Positions 56,491 through 64,000 of a stretch of DNA of 64,000 nt are shown here, one piece after another. The notes beneath the pieces were generated by a model that had not been told where the DNA came from, did not search any database, and was given only the letters and a program-made list of their open reading frames with translations. This DNA comes from Acrasis kona. Its lineage: Eukaryota > Heterolobosea > Eutetramitea > Acrasida > Acrasidae. The DNA is taken from assembly GCA_026419775.2 (NCBI GenBank), contig JAOPGA020001095.1, positions 1 to 64,000 on the forward strand, written 5' to 3'. The number at the start of each line of letters is the position of its first letter. The stretch's first letter is position 1. The position numbers were made by a program, and so were the translations under genes.

Positions 56491-56970
56491 TTATTTGTAT
56501 GACAAGCACTTTGCCAAGATAGTCTGCTCGTCAATTTCAGAAAAATCTGTCCCTTGGATTTCGATTTGTAACCCGTTCAACTTCTTCTTGACTTCGCTTT
56601 GGGTTCCAGCGTAGACCATCTTGTGCTTGACCTTTGCTCTATCTGGAATCCAGGCTATGAAAACAATCTTGTTGCGGTCGCCATCGTCAGTTTTATAAGC
56701 AAAATCGAAAACAATGTAGCGTGGAACGGTTGGGCATTCTGTCTTAATCTTTTCAAGTAGCGACTCATACGTGAAATCGCCATTTTCCTTCTTTCCTGCC
56801 TCCTTCAAAACAACATTCTTTGGTTTGTCATCATCATCCATACCTAAAACTAGGTATCTGGAGTCGTGTTTTAGCTTTAAATCGTTGTATGCAGTGACAA
56901 CGTTATCTTCAATTCTTACTCCTGTAGACTTTTGAAAGATTGATACTCAGAACATTTTGGCACTTACCAT
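56491..56970 (-). CDS. ADF/cofilin
   Basis: 146-aa actin-depolymerising factor. Coding exon 1 is the ATG alone (56970-56968), spliced over a 39-base intron to 56928-56491, giving MSTGVRIEDNVVTAYNDLKL. The Ser at position 2 is the conserved phospho-regulated residue once the initiator Met is removed (family knowledge). Further landmarks are RYIVFDFAYKT, IVFIAWIPDRAKVKHKM (the actin-binding long helix) and SEVKKKLNG. Without the ATG-only exon the gene would appear to start at a later Met and lose the regulatory Ser. It severs and recycles actin filaments in the cytoplasm. Confidence 0.9.
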
Positions 56971-57152
56971 GGTGAATAGATTGTTTTTGTTTAGATATCC
57001 TAGCAAATAATATACAGTTTTGGTTAAAGTTGACCGTAGCTTAATAAAAACGCATTTGATTTTCAAGTTGATCGTCAATTATCCAATGCAAATTTCTCTT
57101 TGTAAATGACGTGTCCAGGAACCAACAACACAACAATAAACAAAACAATATT

Positions 57153-58681
57153 TTATTTTGACGTATTTAAAAGTTTCTTCTGCTTTTGTTGCGCCTGTAT
57201 GATATCTCTCACTTCAAACACCTGACTGATGGCTTGCTTGAAACATTGAAAGTTGTAATTAATCAAACCAATCTTATCAAAATTAGATTTGTTGATAAGA
57301 CACACCAGAGCAAGGTACTTATTGACTTCACGCAAGTAGAGAACAGTGCTTTTTGAAAAAATGAATACCAAAAAAAATGTTTCGTTACTTACTCGTTATT
57401 GAGCTTTATAACACTGCTGCTGTCCTCGTCGTAGGCGAAGGAATCGTTTTGGTCCTTCATTCCATAAATGCAAGAAACGTCAATCACTACATCAATCATG
57501 TCGCTACAAAGTTCGTATGTGGTGTTGTCGACGGGTGCACTGTCTGTCGCAATGTATATTTTGCTTACAACGTCGAACAAGAAGGCCTTGTCAAGTCTTG
57601 AACTCTGACGAATGATTAGTAAACATGTGTAAAAGTAGCACTTACTGAGACAAGCATGTCGAGTAAATTCTCAAGAGTTGGTAACTGAGGTATGAGTTTC
57701 TGTATAACTTTGCTAAAGGCTTCAAATATGCTGTGATCGTAAATGCTTGTGAGTTGGTATCTGATGGGAATGTTCTGAGGTATTTGATTGTCCTGTGCAT
57801 GGTCCGCTAATTCTTCTTGTAGGCGCTGTTGAATGTCTTGTTGTATTTCTTTACAAATGTTAGGATTAATGAAAAATGATTTAGACTAACGAATTTTGAG
57901 GTCGTCTGAAATTCCATCCATTTTGTGGATGAATACTTCAAAAATAATGTTTGGGTTAACTTTATATGCTTGACACACTGTTTGATGTAATTTAGAGATT
58001 GCTTCAACACAATTGTCCTGAGCGTCAATAACAAAAACTAGAGCACCACAACCACCAAAAATCAAATCGCTTTCGAAAGTAGAGTCGAAAAAGTCAATCT
58101 GCCCTGGGAAATCCCAGATTTGAAACTGCACAAAGCTATTATTTGAAATGTCTTGAACGTGAGTTTTTTAAAATTCCTGCTGACAAACCATTTTTAACAA
58201 TTTTATTTGTGCTCTCTAAAAAAAGAGTATCATGCGGAGACATTTTTTGGAAGACAACCTTTTGAATGCTTGATTTTCCACTTCGTCTTAGGCCCATCAA
58301 CAATATTCTTGGTTTGTCGTTTCCAGATGTAGATCCAGAACCATTTGTTATGTTCCTAACACTCTATATGGTTTATTAGAATTATGATACGTTTCTAATT
58401 ACGCTTTTAGTAGAGGCGATATTTGTTACAGGACTAAAATTGATGCTGTTTTCCTTTCTACTTATACTTTTTCTTTCAAAGTTCTTGGCATCTGACGAAG
58501 TGTGAATTTGAAATTCATCTTCATCCTCGTAGCCATAGTCATTGGCAAAAGTGTCATCATAGTCGTCCTCATCATCATCATTAAAGCCGCCATCATGAGG
58601 ACCACCATCAATATCATAGTCCTGGTAAAGTGGTGGTGAATTCATTTTTATTTGTAAAGAACACGATTTGAACAATGGCAT
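57153..58681 (-). CDS. RRAGC: RagC/RagD-type GTPase (Gtr2)
   Basis: 441 aa, six exons: 58681-58403, 58363-58189, 58151-57891, 57848-57646, 57604-57393, 57348-57153 (introns 39, 37, 42, 41, 44). Partner GTPase of RagA that brings TORC1 to the lysosome when amino acids are present. P-loop [36 protein letters not shown] (DxxG), FIHKMDG in place of NKxD as in all Rags, and the C-terminal roadblock-like half with [15 protein letters not shown] and [10 protein letters not shown]. The acidic N-terminus of about 95 residues ([13 protein letters not shown]) is longer than in humans. A Met 13 codons in is an alternative start. The first intron could also be read as 27 bases. Confidence 0.9.
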
Positions 58682-58818
58682 TGACCCAAGGTAAACCTTG
58701 GTGTATTCGAACTAAATCGTGTTTGTGTGGATGGATAACAGATTTTTAATTGGCAATAGAACTAAAAGATACACTATGATGACCCAAAATCAATAAAAAA
58801 AGTTCTACATAATAAAGT

Positions 58819-59575
58819 TTATTGCAATGTAAATCTTTCTTGGACACCATGAATCATTGCATTAAAGGTCTCCTGAACATTAGTCTCATTTTTTGCACTT
58901 GTCTCAAAATATCTAATGCCTGCTTTCATAGCAAACTCCTCTGCTGTCTTACTATTAACTACTCTATTCGCCTCATCAGTCTTGTTGCCAACCAAAACTA
59001 CCGCAACACTCCTGTTGCAAAATTGTTTAATACTTTTCAACCATTTTGGTAAGGTTGAAAAAGATTGTAGTGAGGTGACATCAAACACAACTAAAACTCC
59101 TTGCGCCATTCTAAAGGTTACATGCGGGACTTAACAGAAATTTCGACTTACGAGTTTGACTTTTCATCTAAAGTGATCCTGTCCTCAACGTATACCACTG
59201 TTTCTTTTCTATCAATTGATACCCTCTTCTGCCTTCCTCCTTGCCTTGAACTTTAATCAGGTGATGTGGTGCTACTTACTTGACATTTGTCTGTACTTCA
59301 TCTCCAGCGGCCGAAGGGTATGGAGCACCAACGTATGCCTCAACTAAAGAACTTTTTCCAACACCACCGTCACCGATAACTAAAATATGTACTCCATCGG
59401 TTATTGTTGGCTTTTCTCTGTTAGCGTTGCTTTCGACATAATCCCAATGAAGATTTTCTTCCCTGTTGTGACTATTAATAACTTCTGTCTCTTGTTCTTC
59501 GTCATAATCTACATCATCGTTCATAATAGCATCTGTCGTGTCGCTAACGCCAGTCGAGGTAAAGAACTTCTTCAT
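58819..59575 (-). CDS. Atypical Ras/Rab-like GTPase without switch II DxxG
   Basis: 226 aa, exons 59575-59280, 59244-59152, 59110-58819; introns 35 and 41 bases. The acidic N-terminal 60 residues precede a P-loop GDGGVGKSSLVEAYVG, then DVTSLQSFSTLPKWLKSI, G4 GNKTDE and G5 ETSAKNE. Between them, where Ras has DTAGQE, the reading is KETVVYVEDRITLDEKSNS, so DxxG and the catalytic Gln are missing. There is no C-terminal prenylation Cys (ends RFTLQ). It probably binds but hydrolyses GTP poorly, or not at all (inference). A 29-base reading of the first intron is also possible and adds two residues. Confidence 0.8.
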
Positions 59576-59679
59576 ATTGCCTATCAGAAAATATTGATAT
59601 TCCTGGGTTGACTGAAAGTATGATAAGAGAACAAAATGTTGTCATGTAAATCGAAATATACCTTAAAAAGACCAACATT

Positions 59680-60882
59680 TTATTTTGATTTCAGCTTTCT
59701 CTTCTTGGCTATCTTCTTTGGTTCCTTCGGAGCACGGAGAGCAGCTCCACCAGGTTGGAAGTCATCAATTTCATCATCAAACAAATTCTCATCAAATGTT
59801 TCAAATCTTGGAATCGGCTCTTTTGGAGGATGATCCGGTGGCTTTTGGAACACCGAATCAAGATCCTTCGGAACAACAGAATTAAACTTCTCCTCGTCAC
59901 TCGAGTCATCTGCATCAAAGAAGAATCCATCTTCTTCATTCTCCGAATCACCCGAATCAAATTCTCCACCGTAATCATCGTCCTCATGAGCATCATCAAA
60001 TATCCTGATGGGCATTTTCTTTTTTTCAACTTTCTTTTCCGGCTTCTTTTCTGGCTTCTCCCGTTTATCAACTTGTGGCTTGTTGTGCCTATGTACTGCT
60101 TTTTGGTTGAAGTAGAATTGATTTTGGGGCCATAGTTGGAACCCACTGCGCGATTGCACAGAGACGGGAAGACTGTCTAAAAATTCAATGGCTTCATCAT
60201 GTAATTGATTAAGTTGATATCCCTTGATGAGCGCCCCTATTACTCTGCTCGCTGTGGTGGGTTCTTTGAGTAGATGGTCTGGCATTTTTTCGAATACTTC
60301 AACGGCTTTGGTGATGGAACCTACTCTTGAAAATCCATCTATGAGCTCTTGTATGGTGTATGCGCTTGGTGTGATTCCCGCTTGTACCATGTCTTCTTGA
60401 ACACTGAATGCCTGATCTGGTTTGTTGAGAGAGCACATTAATTCAATCAGCCTATTGTATGCGAATAAAGTTGGTGCAAACTCTTTTTGCTTCATTTGTT
60501 CGTACACAATCTTGGCATTATCAAGGTCTTTGTTTTTCGCATATCCATCTATGACTTTCGTGTAGAAATTCGTGGATAATTTTTCTATGGGAAGTGATGA
60601 TACAATCTCATGGGCTTTTTCTACTTGTCTGCTTCTGAGGAGCTCCGATATTTGTTTGTATGATTCTTGATCTCCTAATTGTGCTTGAGATTTATTTTGG
60701 GTTGCATCTTGTGAAGGTTCTCCAGCAGATTGATCAGATGTGTTGTCTGGTTCTCTGGTTGGTTGTGTGTATTCTGATGTTTGCTCTGAAGTTGAGTATA
60801 GTTTGTTAATGTAATTGGTCTTTGGTACAATTACTCTTATTGTTGATATCCGTCTTGGTATAATTCGAACATGTCCCAACAT
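59680..60882 (-). CDS. Pentatricopeptide-repeat protein, probably mitochondrial
   Basis: 400 aa, single exon from the ATG at 60882; an open frame continues upstream but into the TDP1 start region. The N-terminal 35 residues are basic and hydroxylated with no acids (GHVRIIPRRISTIRVIV), a good mitochondrial targeting sequence. About six PPR helix pairs lie at residues 95-255, e.g. FYTKVIDGYAKNKDLDNAKI and FAYNRLIELMCSLNKPDQAF. They should bind organellar RNA. The C-terminal 150 residues are very acidic with KKPEKKVEKK blocks and end basic (KKIAKKRKLKSK), unusual for a PPR protein. Role inferred. Confidence 0.82.
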   Translation of the reverse strand: MLGHVRIIPRRISTIRVIVPKTNYINKLYSTSEQTSEYTQPTREPDNTSDQSAGEPSQDATQNKSQAQLGDQESYKQISELLRSRQVEKAHEIVSSLPIEKLSTNFYTKVIDGYAKNKDLDNAKIVYEQMKQKEFAPTLFAYNRLIELMCSLNKPDQAFSVQEDMVQAGITPSAYTIQELIDGFSRVGSITKAVEVFEKMPDHLLKEPTTASRVIGALIKGYQLNQLHDEAIEFLDSLPVSVQSRSGFQLWPQNQFYFNQKAVHRHNKPQVDKREKPEKKPEKKVEKKKMPIRIFDDAHEDDDYGGEFDSGDSENEEDGFFFDADDSSDEEKFNSVVPKDLDSVFQKPPDHPPKEPIPRFETFDENLFDDEIDDFQPGGAALRAPKEPKKIAKKRKLKSK

Positions 60883-60926
60883 CTTGTGTGTATGATGTAT
60901 GAATTTGAGATTAGCGTTGACCGAAA

Positions 60927-62369
60927 ATGAAGAGATCGAGGACAGAGGAGAACTCACCAACAAGCAATAAGAAGTTCAAGCAACATGAAGTAATCAGCGT
61001 AGATAGCGATAGTAGTTCTGATGAATTTGAACAAGAAGTACAAAAAGCCATTCAAATGAGTTTGGTCAGTGATGAAAAATTCATTCCAAAGTACACAGGA
61101 GATAACATCTATTATAATGAGTTGCCAACAAACAGAGAGAAATCAAATAGTCAGTATCTCATCACCATTAAAGAGTTGTTAGATGTAGACAACTTGGAGA
61201 GTGCAGCACTATCTTCATTCTGTCTAGACTTTGATTTTGTTAGATCTCTGATCCCAATGGAAAAAAGAATGATTCCTCTTACATTAATTAAACATTGGAG
61301 CAAAGGACAAGGAGAAGACGACGAGAAGCAAGGAAGAACATTAGTACAAATAGGGAAATCGCCAGTGTGTATTTGTCATCCATACCTCTTGCCCGCATTT
61401 TCAACCATGCATGCAAAATTAATGTTACTAGAATTTCCAAAATTCCTTCGTGTTGTGGTATCATCTGCAAATCTCACAACTTTTGATTGGGATTGTTACA
61501 CGCAGTGCATATGGGTGCAAGATTTTCCCAGATTAAAAAAGGATCAAAAAGTCACTAGTAATTCGTTCCAAAAAGATTTGTGTGAATTTTGGTCTCATTT
61601 GACTTGTAAACTACCTCATGAGTGGCTCAAGAGATATGATTTTTCTGAAGCCAAAGTAGATTTGGTGCCAAGTGTGCCTGGATACCACACAGGTAAAGCA
61701 AAGACTCAATACGGTCACATGTGCATTAGAAATCTGATTAAAAATAACATAACAGCGCAGCAAGCGCAGGTATTAAAAGATAAAGATTTGTATTTTCAAA
61801 TGTCCAGCATCGGTACTTTGGGTACAAAATGGCTGTCAGAATTTGCAAAATCAGCTAATGTAGATTATGTTCCTGTGTTGCCTGCAAAACAGAAAAAATT
61901 AACTGCAAGCGAAACGTCTTCTTCTTCTTGTGTAAATCAGCTCAAAATTGTATTTCCAAGTGTTGAAACAGTAAAAAGCAGCACTCTTGGTCTTCGAGCA
62001 GGTGGTATGATCCATTTAAAATTGAATGCTTATTCTGGAAAAGAATTTCCTACTCATGCGTTATGTGATTATCAAAGTAATTTGAAATCTCAAGAAGGTA
62101 ATCTTGCACACGCAAAGATCATGGTACATAAGAGCGATCCTACCCTTGCAAATGGACGTGTTGGTTGGGTGTACGCAGGAAGTCATAATTTTTCTATGGC
62201 GGCTTGGGGAAGACTTCAAAAGGATGAAACACAGTTGCAGATCTCAAATTATGAGCTTGGTGTGTTCTTTAAGAACCTGCCACCTAATTTTCAATTGCCA
62301 TTTAAAACACCTGCCAAGTCCTATGGGAAGAACGACAAACCTTTTATTTTGGATGAAGTAAATAAATGA
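60927..62369 (+). CDS. TDP1: Tyrosyl-DNA phosphodiesterase 1 with N-terminal UIM
   Basis: 480 aa, single exon. TDP1 removes topoisomerase I peptides and other blocks from DNA 3' ends. Two HKD half-sites are seen: HAKLMLLEF...SSANLT (about residue 162) and HAKIMVHKS...AGSHNFSMAAWG (about 393). Each supplies the catalytic His-Lys pair and Asn. Residues about 30-48 (DEFEQEVQKAIQMSL) form a ubiquitin-interacting motif (E-x-x-x-A-I-x-x-S-L) after a KKFKQ-type basic stretch, so the enzyme may be drawn to ubiquitinated, proteasome-processed topoisomerase adducts (inference). Starts divergently only 44 bases from the PPR gene start. Confidence 0.9.
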   Translation: MKRSRTEENSPTSNKKFKQHEVISVDSDSSSDEFEQEVQKAIQMSLVSDEKFIPKYTGDNIYYNELPTNREKSNSQYLITIKELLDVDNLESAALSSFCLDFDFVRSLIPMEKRMIPLTLIKHWSKGQGEDDEKQGRTLVQIGKSPVCICHPYLLPAFSTMHAKLMLLEFPKFLRVVVSSANLTTFDWDCYTQCIWVQDFPRLKKDQKVTSNSFQKDLCEFWSHLTCKLPHEWLKRYDFSEAKVDLVPSVPGYHTGKAKTQYGHMCIRNLIKNNITAQQAQVLKDKDLYFQMSSIGTLGTKWLSEFAKSANVDYVPVLPAKQKKLTASETSSSSCVNQLKIVFPSVETVKSSTLGLRAGGMIHLKLNAYSGKEFPTHALCDYQSNLKSQEGNLAHAKIMVHKSDPTLANGRVGWVYAGSHNFSMAAWGRLQKDETQLQISNYELGVFFKNLPPNFQLPFKTPAKSYGKNDKPFILDEVNK

Positions 62370-62370
62370 T

Positions 62371-62742
62371 TTAATATAATTGCATGTTTACAAATTTTCC
62401 GTTAGAGAACCCGTACGCAAAGTTCGCAACACTTGGGTTATCCAAACCTCCATCGATGGTGAGTACTTGTAGCGATGGCTTTACCTTCACGGTGGTTCCG
62501 TTAGTATCTTTGTTCTTATAGGTTGTTAACTCTCCTCCTTCGATTTTTAGTTCTATGAAATCCTTTCCATTTTCGTTACGTAGGAAACCCCATGTCCCTG
62601 TGTACTCCTCCTCTATTTCAGTCTTTTTTGGCTCATCAACGTTGTGATAGGCGGCTGTGAATCGGTTGTTTGCTGTGAGTATGACTCTTTGGTAACCATT
62701 GTCTCTAAGTTGTTGAAAACGCAGTGTTCGGTTTGTAGACAT
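62371..62742 (-). CDS. Small unknown soluble protein
   Basis: 123 aa, single exon, ending one base from the TDP1 stop codon. Alternating strand-like segments (RVILTANNRFTAAYHN, TWGFLRNENGKDFIELKIEG, LQVLTIDGGL) suggest an all-beta fold. No signal peptide, membrane segment or known motif. It is probably real given composition, length and the exact tail-to-tail fit with its neighbour. Confidence 0.65.
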   Translation of the reverse strand: MSTNRTLRFQQLRDNGYQRVILTANNRFTAAYHNVDEPKKTEIEEEYTGTWGFLRNENGKDFIELKIEGGELTTYKNKDTNGTTVKVKPSLQVLTIDGGLDNPSVANFAYGFSNGKFVNMQLY

Positions 62743-62918
62743 ATCGCAACTACTTTTCCTTTATTTTTTGTAAGGCGAAGAGCGAATGAAGTTCAGAAAT
62801 GTCATATCAAAAACAATCATAATTATTAGCTTTTGTGATAAACACTTCTTTAACAACTTAGAATATCACTCCGCAGTGCATCACCTTGAACTGAAACACC
62901 TATCAACATTACAAAAAA

Positions 62919-64000
62919 ATGAAAACTAACATGATCACACAGTGTACATTGTTACTTGTGTGTGCGATAACAACTATTGTTTGCCAAATATCTTTCCCGA
63001 TCAATGCAATTGGAGAACCTTATAAGAACTTTGCAAACGAGAAGACTTTCGGATACTACACGCTGGAGACAAGTCTTCTTCCAACGCTGACTGGTGATCA
63101 GGAGCTATTTTTTTCAGTAACACCATTCGTCGGGGATGCTGATCTATATGTTTCAAACACCAAATTCCCAGTAAATGAAGATGTACCGAGCTGCTCTCAC
63201 TGCTTTCTTCAAGCAGCATCACACAACGAAGAGATTTTATCTATAAAGAGAAGTGATGCCAAGTACCCAACTGGACCTAGAATCTTCGTTGGAGTATATG
63301 GGTATAGACAAACAGAGTTTACAGTTACTGCATGGACTAGTGTCTCAAACGTAACCATGCTGGACGGAATCCCCCAAGTAGGATCGGTTAAAAGCCAAGA
63401 GTATGCTTACTTCAAGTACTCTCACCTGAACAACCAAAATTTTACAATTAGCATTACCCCCCGTAGTGTCGGGTTTGTAGACATGTACATGTATGTCACA
63501 AAAGACCCCACCGTTAAACCAAGTCCAACTTCCCACCAATGGACTGCCACCCCATACTTCAGTGTTGTAGAGGTTGATCCCACTTTGTACTCACAATTCC
63601 CAAACGACTACTACGTTGGTGTAACCATCAACAACGCAGAAGAAAGAAAGTTGTTTACTTTGAGTGTCACAACAGCAAATAACTTTACAAGGATCATGGA
63701 AGGAATACCTTTGAGCAACCACTTGCAGCCAGGAGTCTACAAATACTATACATTTGATGTAATGAGTGATTATCAACAAAAAAGATTAGTAATCCTAGTC
63801 ACCCCAATATCTGAAAGCGATCCTGATGTTTTCGTTGTTTCTAACCTTGATCGTGGGCTACCAAGTAGCAGCAACTGTGAATATTGTCGAACAACTGTTG
63901 GTTCCGATGAAGTCAACATTGAAGCGCCAAAGCAAGGAACCTATTACATTGCAGTCAGAGCATTCTTACATGACTCAGAGTTCCAGATAACAGCCTACAC
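62919..64000 (+). CDS. Secreted PPC-like repeat protein, 5' part (runs off the window)
   Basis: The frame is open from ATG 62919 to the last base (360 codons, no stop). A signal peptide (CTLLLVCAITTIVCQ) opens it. Then about 145-residue units repeat: a strand block such as GYYTLETSLLPTLTGDQELF, SVTPFVGDADLYVSN, a CSHC pair, FVGVYGYRQTEFTVTAW; again from about residue 148, and from about 275 with DVFVVSN, CEYC, YYIAVRAF. This resembles pre-peptidase C-terminal (PPC) or C2-like beta domains found in tandem in secreted protist and bacterial proteins. An adhesion or matrix role is likely (inference). The gene continues beyond 64000. Confidence 0.8.
   Translation, partial: MKTNMITQCTLLLVCAITTIVCQISFPINAIGEPYKNFANEKTFGYYTLETSLLPTLTGDQELFFSVTPFVGDADLYVSNTKFPVNEDVPSCSHCFLQAASHNEEILSIKRSDAKYPTGPRIFVGVYGYRQTEFTVTAWTSVSNVTMLDGIPQVGSVKSQEYAYFKYSHLNNQNFTISITPRSVGFVDMYMYVTKDPTVKPSPTSHQWTATPYFSVVEVDPTLYSQFPNDYYVGVTINNAEERKLFTLSVTTANNFTRIMEGIPLSNHLQPGVYKYYTFDVMSDYQQKRLVILVTPISESDPDVFVVSNLDRGLPSSSNCEYCRTTVGSDEVNIEAPKQGTYYIAVRAFLHDSEFQITAY

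Noticed and set aside
58364-58390. 27-base first intron in the RagC gene
   Set aside because: A 39-base intron (58364-58402) with the same acceptor and a better donor fits equally in frame and matches the usual size.
1-64000. CRISPR arrays, bacterial operons, riboswitches, rRNA genes
   Set aside because: None seen; spliceosomal introns and eukaryotic gene content make the first two implausible, and no intact tRNA or rRNA was recognised by eye.

Overview
This is a gene-dense stretch of a eukaryotic nuclear genome, about 40 named loci in 64 kb, on both strands and often only 15-150 bases apart. Genes use the standard code. Most introns that can be placed are extremely short (about 34-47 bases, some 50-73), with GTAAGT/GTATGT-like donors, AG acceptors and sometimes a TACTAAC branch point. 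Gene content (Integrator, RES/U2 splicing factors, Rag GTPase, ADF/cofilin, a Ca-regulated actin-bundling protein, a huge hybrid histidine kinase, plant-type pyrophosphatase) points to a free-living amoeboid or flagellate protist. A heterolobosean such as Acrasis or Naegleria is my guess from intron size and gene mix. It is not proven here.

Layout. 0-5.4 kb: FkbM methyltransferase, a secreted protein, SAP18, a small unknown gene, and a rhodanese-DSP phosphatase. 5.5-16.4 kb: two giant convergent helical-repeat genes, an RME-8/DNAJC13 relative without a DnaJ domain (+) and Integrator subunit 1 (-). 16.5-31 kb: a CTFSP-repeat protein, BRAP, PAF-acetylhydrolase, NTH1, UTP25, the actin bundler, a GRF-finger/SMARCAL1-type annealing helicase, and an F-box/GTPase fusion. 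31.2-32.6 kb: a LACTB-like hydrolase. 32.7-35.3 kb: a graveyard of broken fragments (P-loop NTPase, Tnp2-like transposase, SAM domain). 35.3-40.4 kb: a cysteine-desulfurase/TtcA fusion and an R2R3 MYB. 41.6-43.4 kb: a damaged, catalytically dead cholinesterase-like gene. 43.4-49.6 kb: a Ser/Thr-kinase/AAA/GAF/histidine-kinase/receiver protein. 49.7-51.3 kb: hairpins, a LINE relic and a tRNA-like scrap. 51.3-64 kb: a calmodulin-like protein, an SF3B1-N/SNIP1 fusion, a PIP-box-like nuclear protein, pyrophosphatase, cofilin, RagC/D, a small GTPase, a PPR protein, TDP1, a small unknown gene, and the 5' part of a secreted repeat protein.

Themes. Several proteins have unusual architectures: NifS-TtcA, SF3B1 N-segment + FHA, GRF + SNF2, F-box + GTPase, UIM + TDP1, and RME-8 minus J. 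Genome-maintenance genes are frequent (NTH1, SMARCAL1-like, TDP1, a possible SMC5/6-linked factor). These genes are probably not one pathway; the closeness reflects compaction. Exon joins were made by eye from frame, splice sites and remembered family alignments, and no search was run. Two or three single-base frame breaks (in the RME-8-like gene and INTS1) may be assembly errors.
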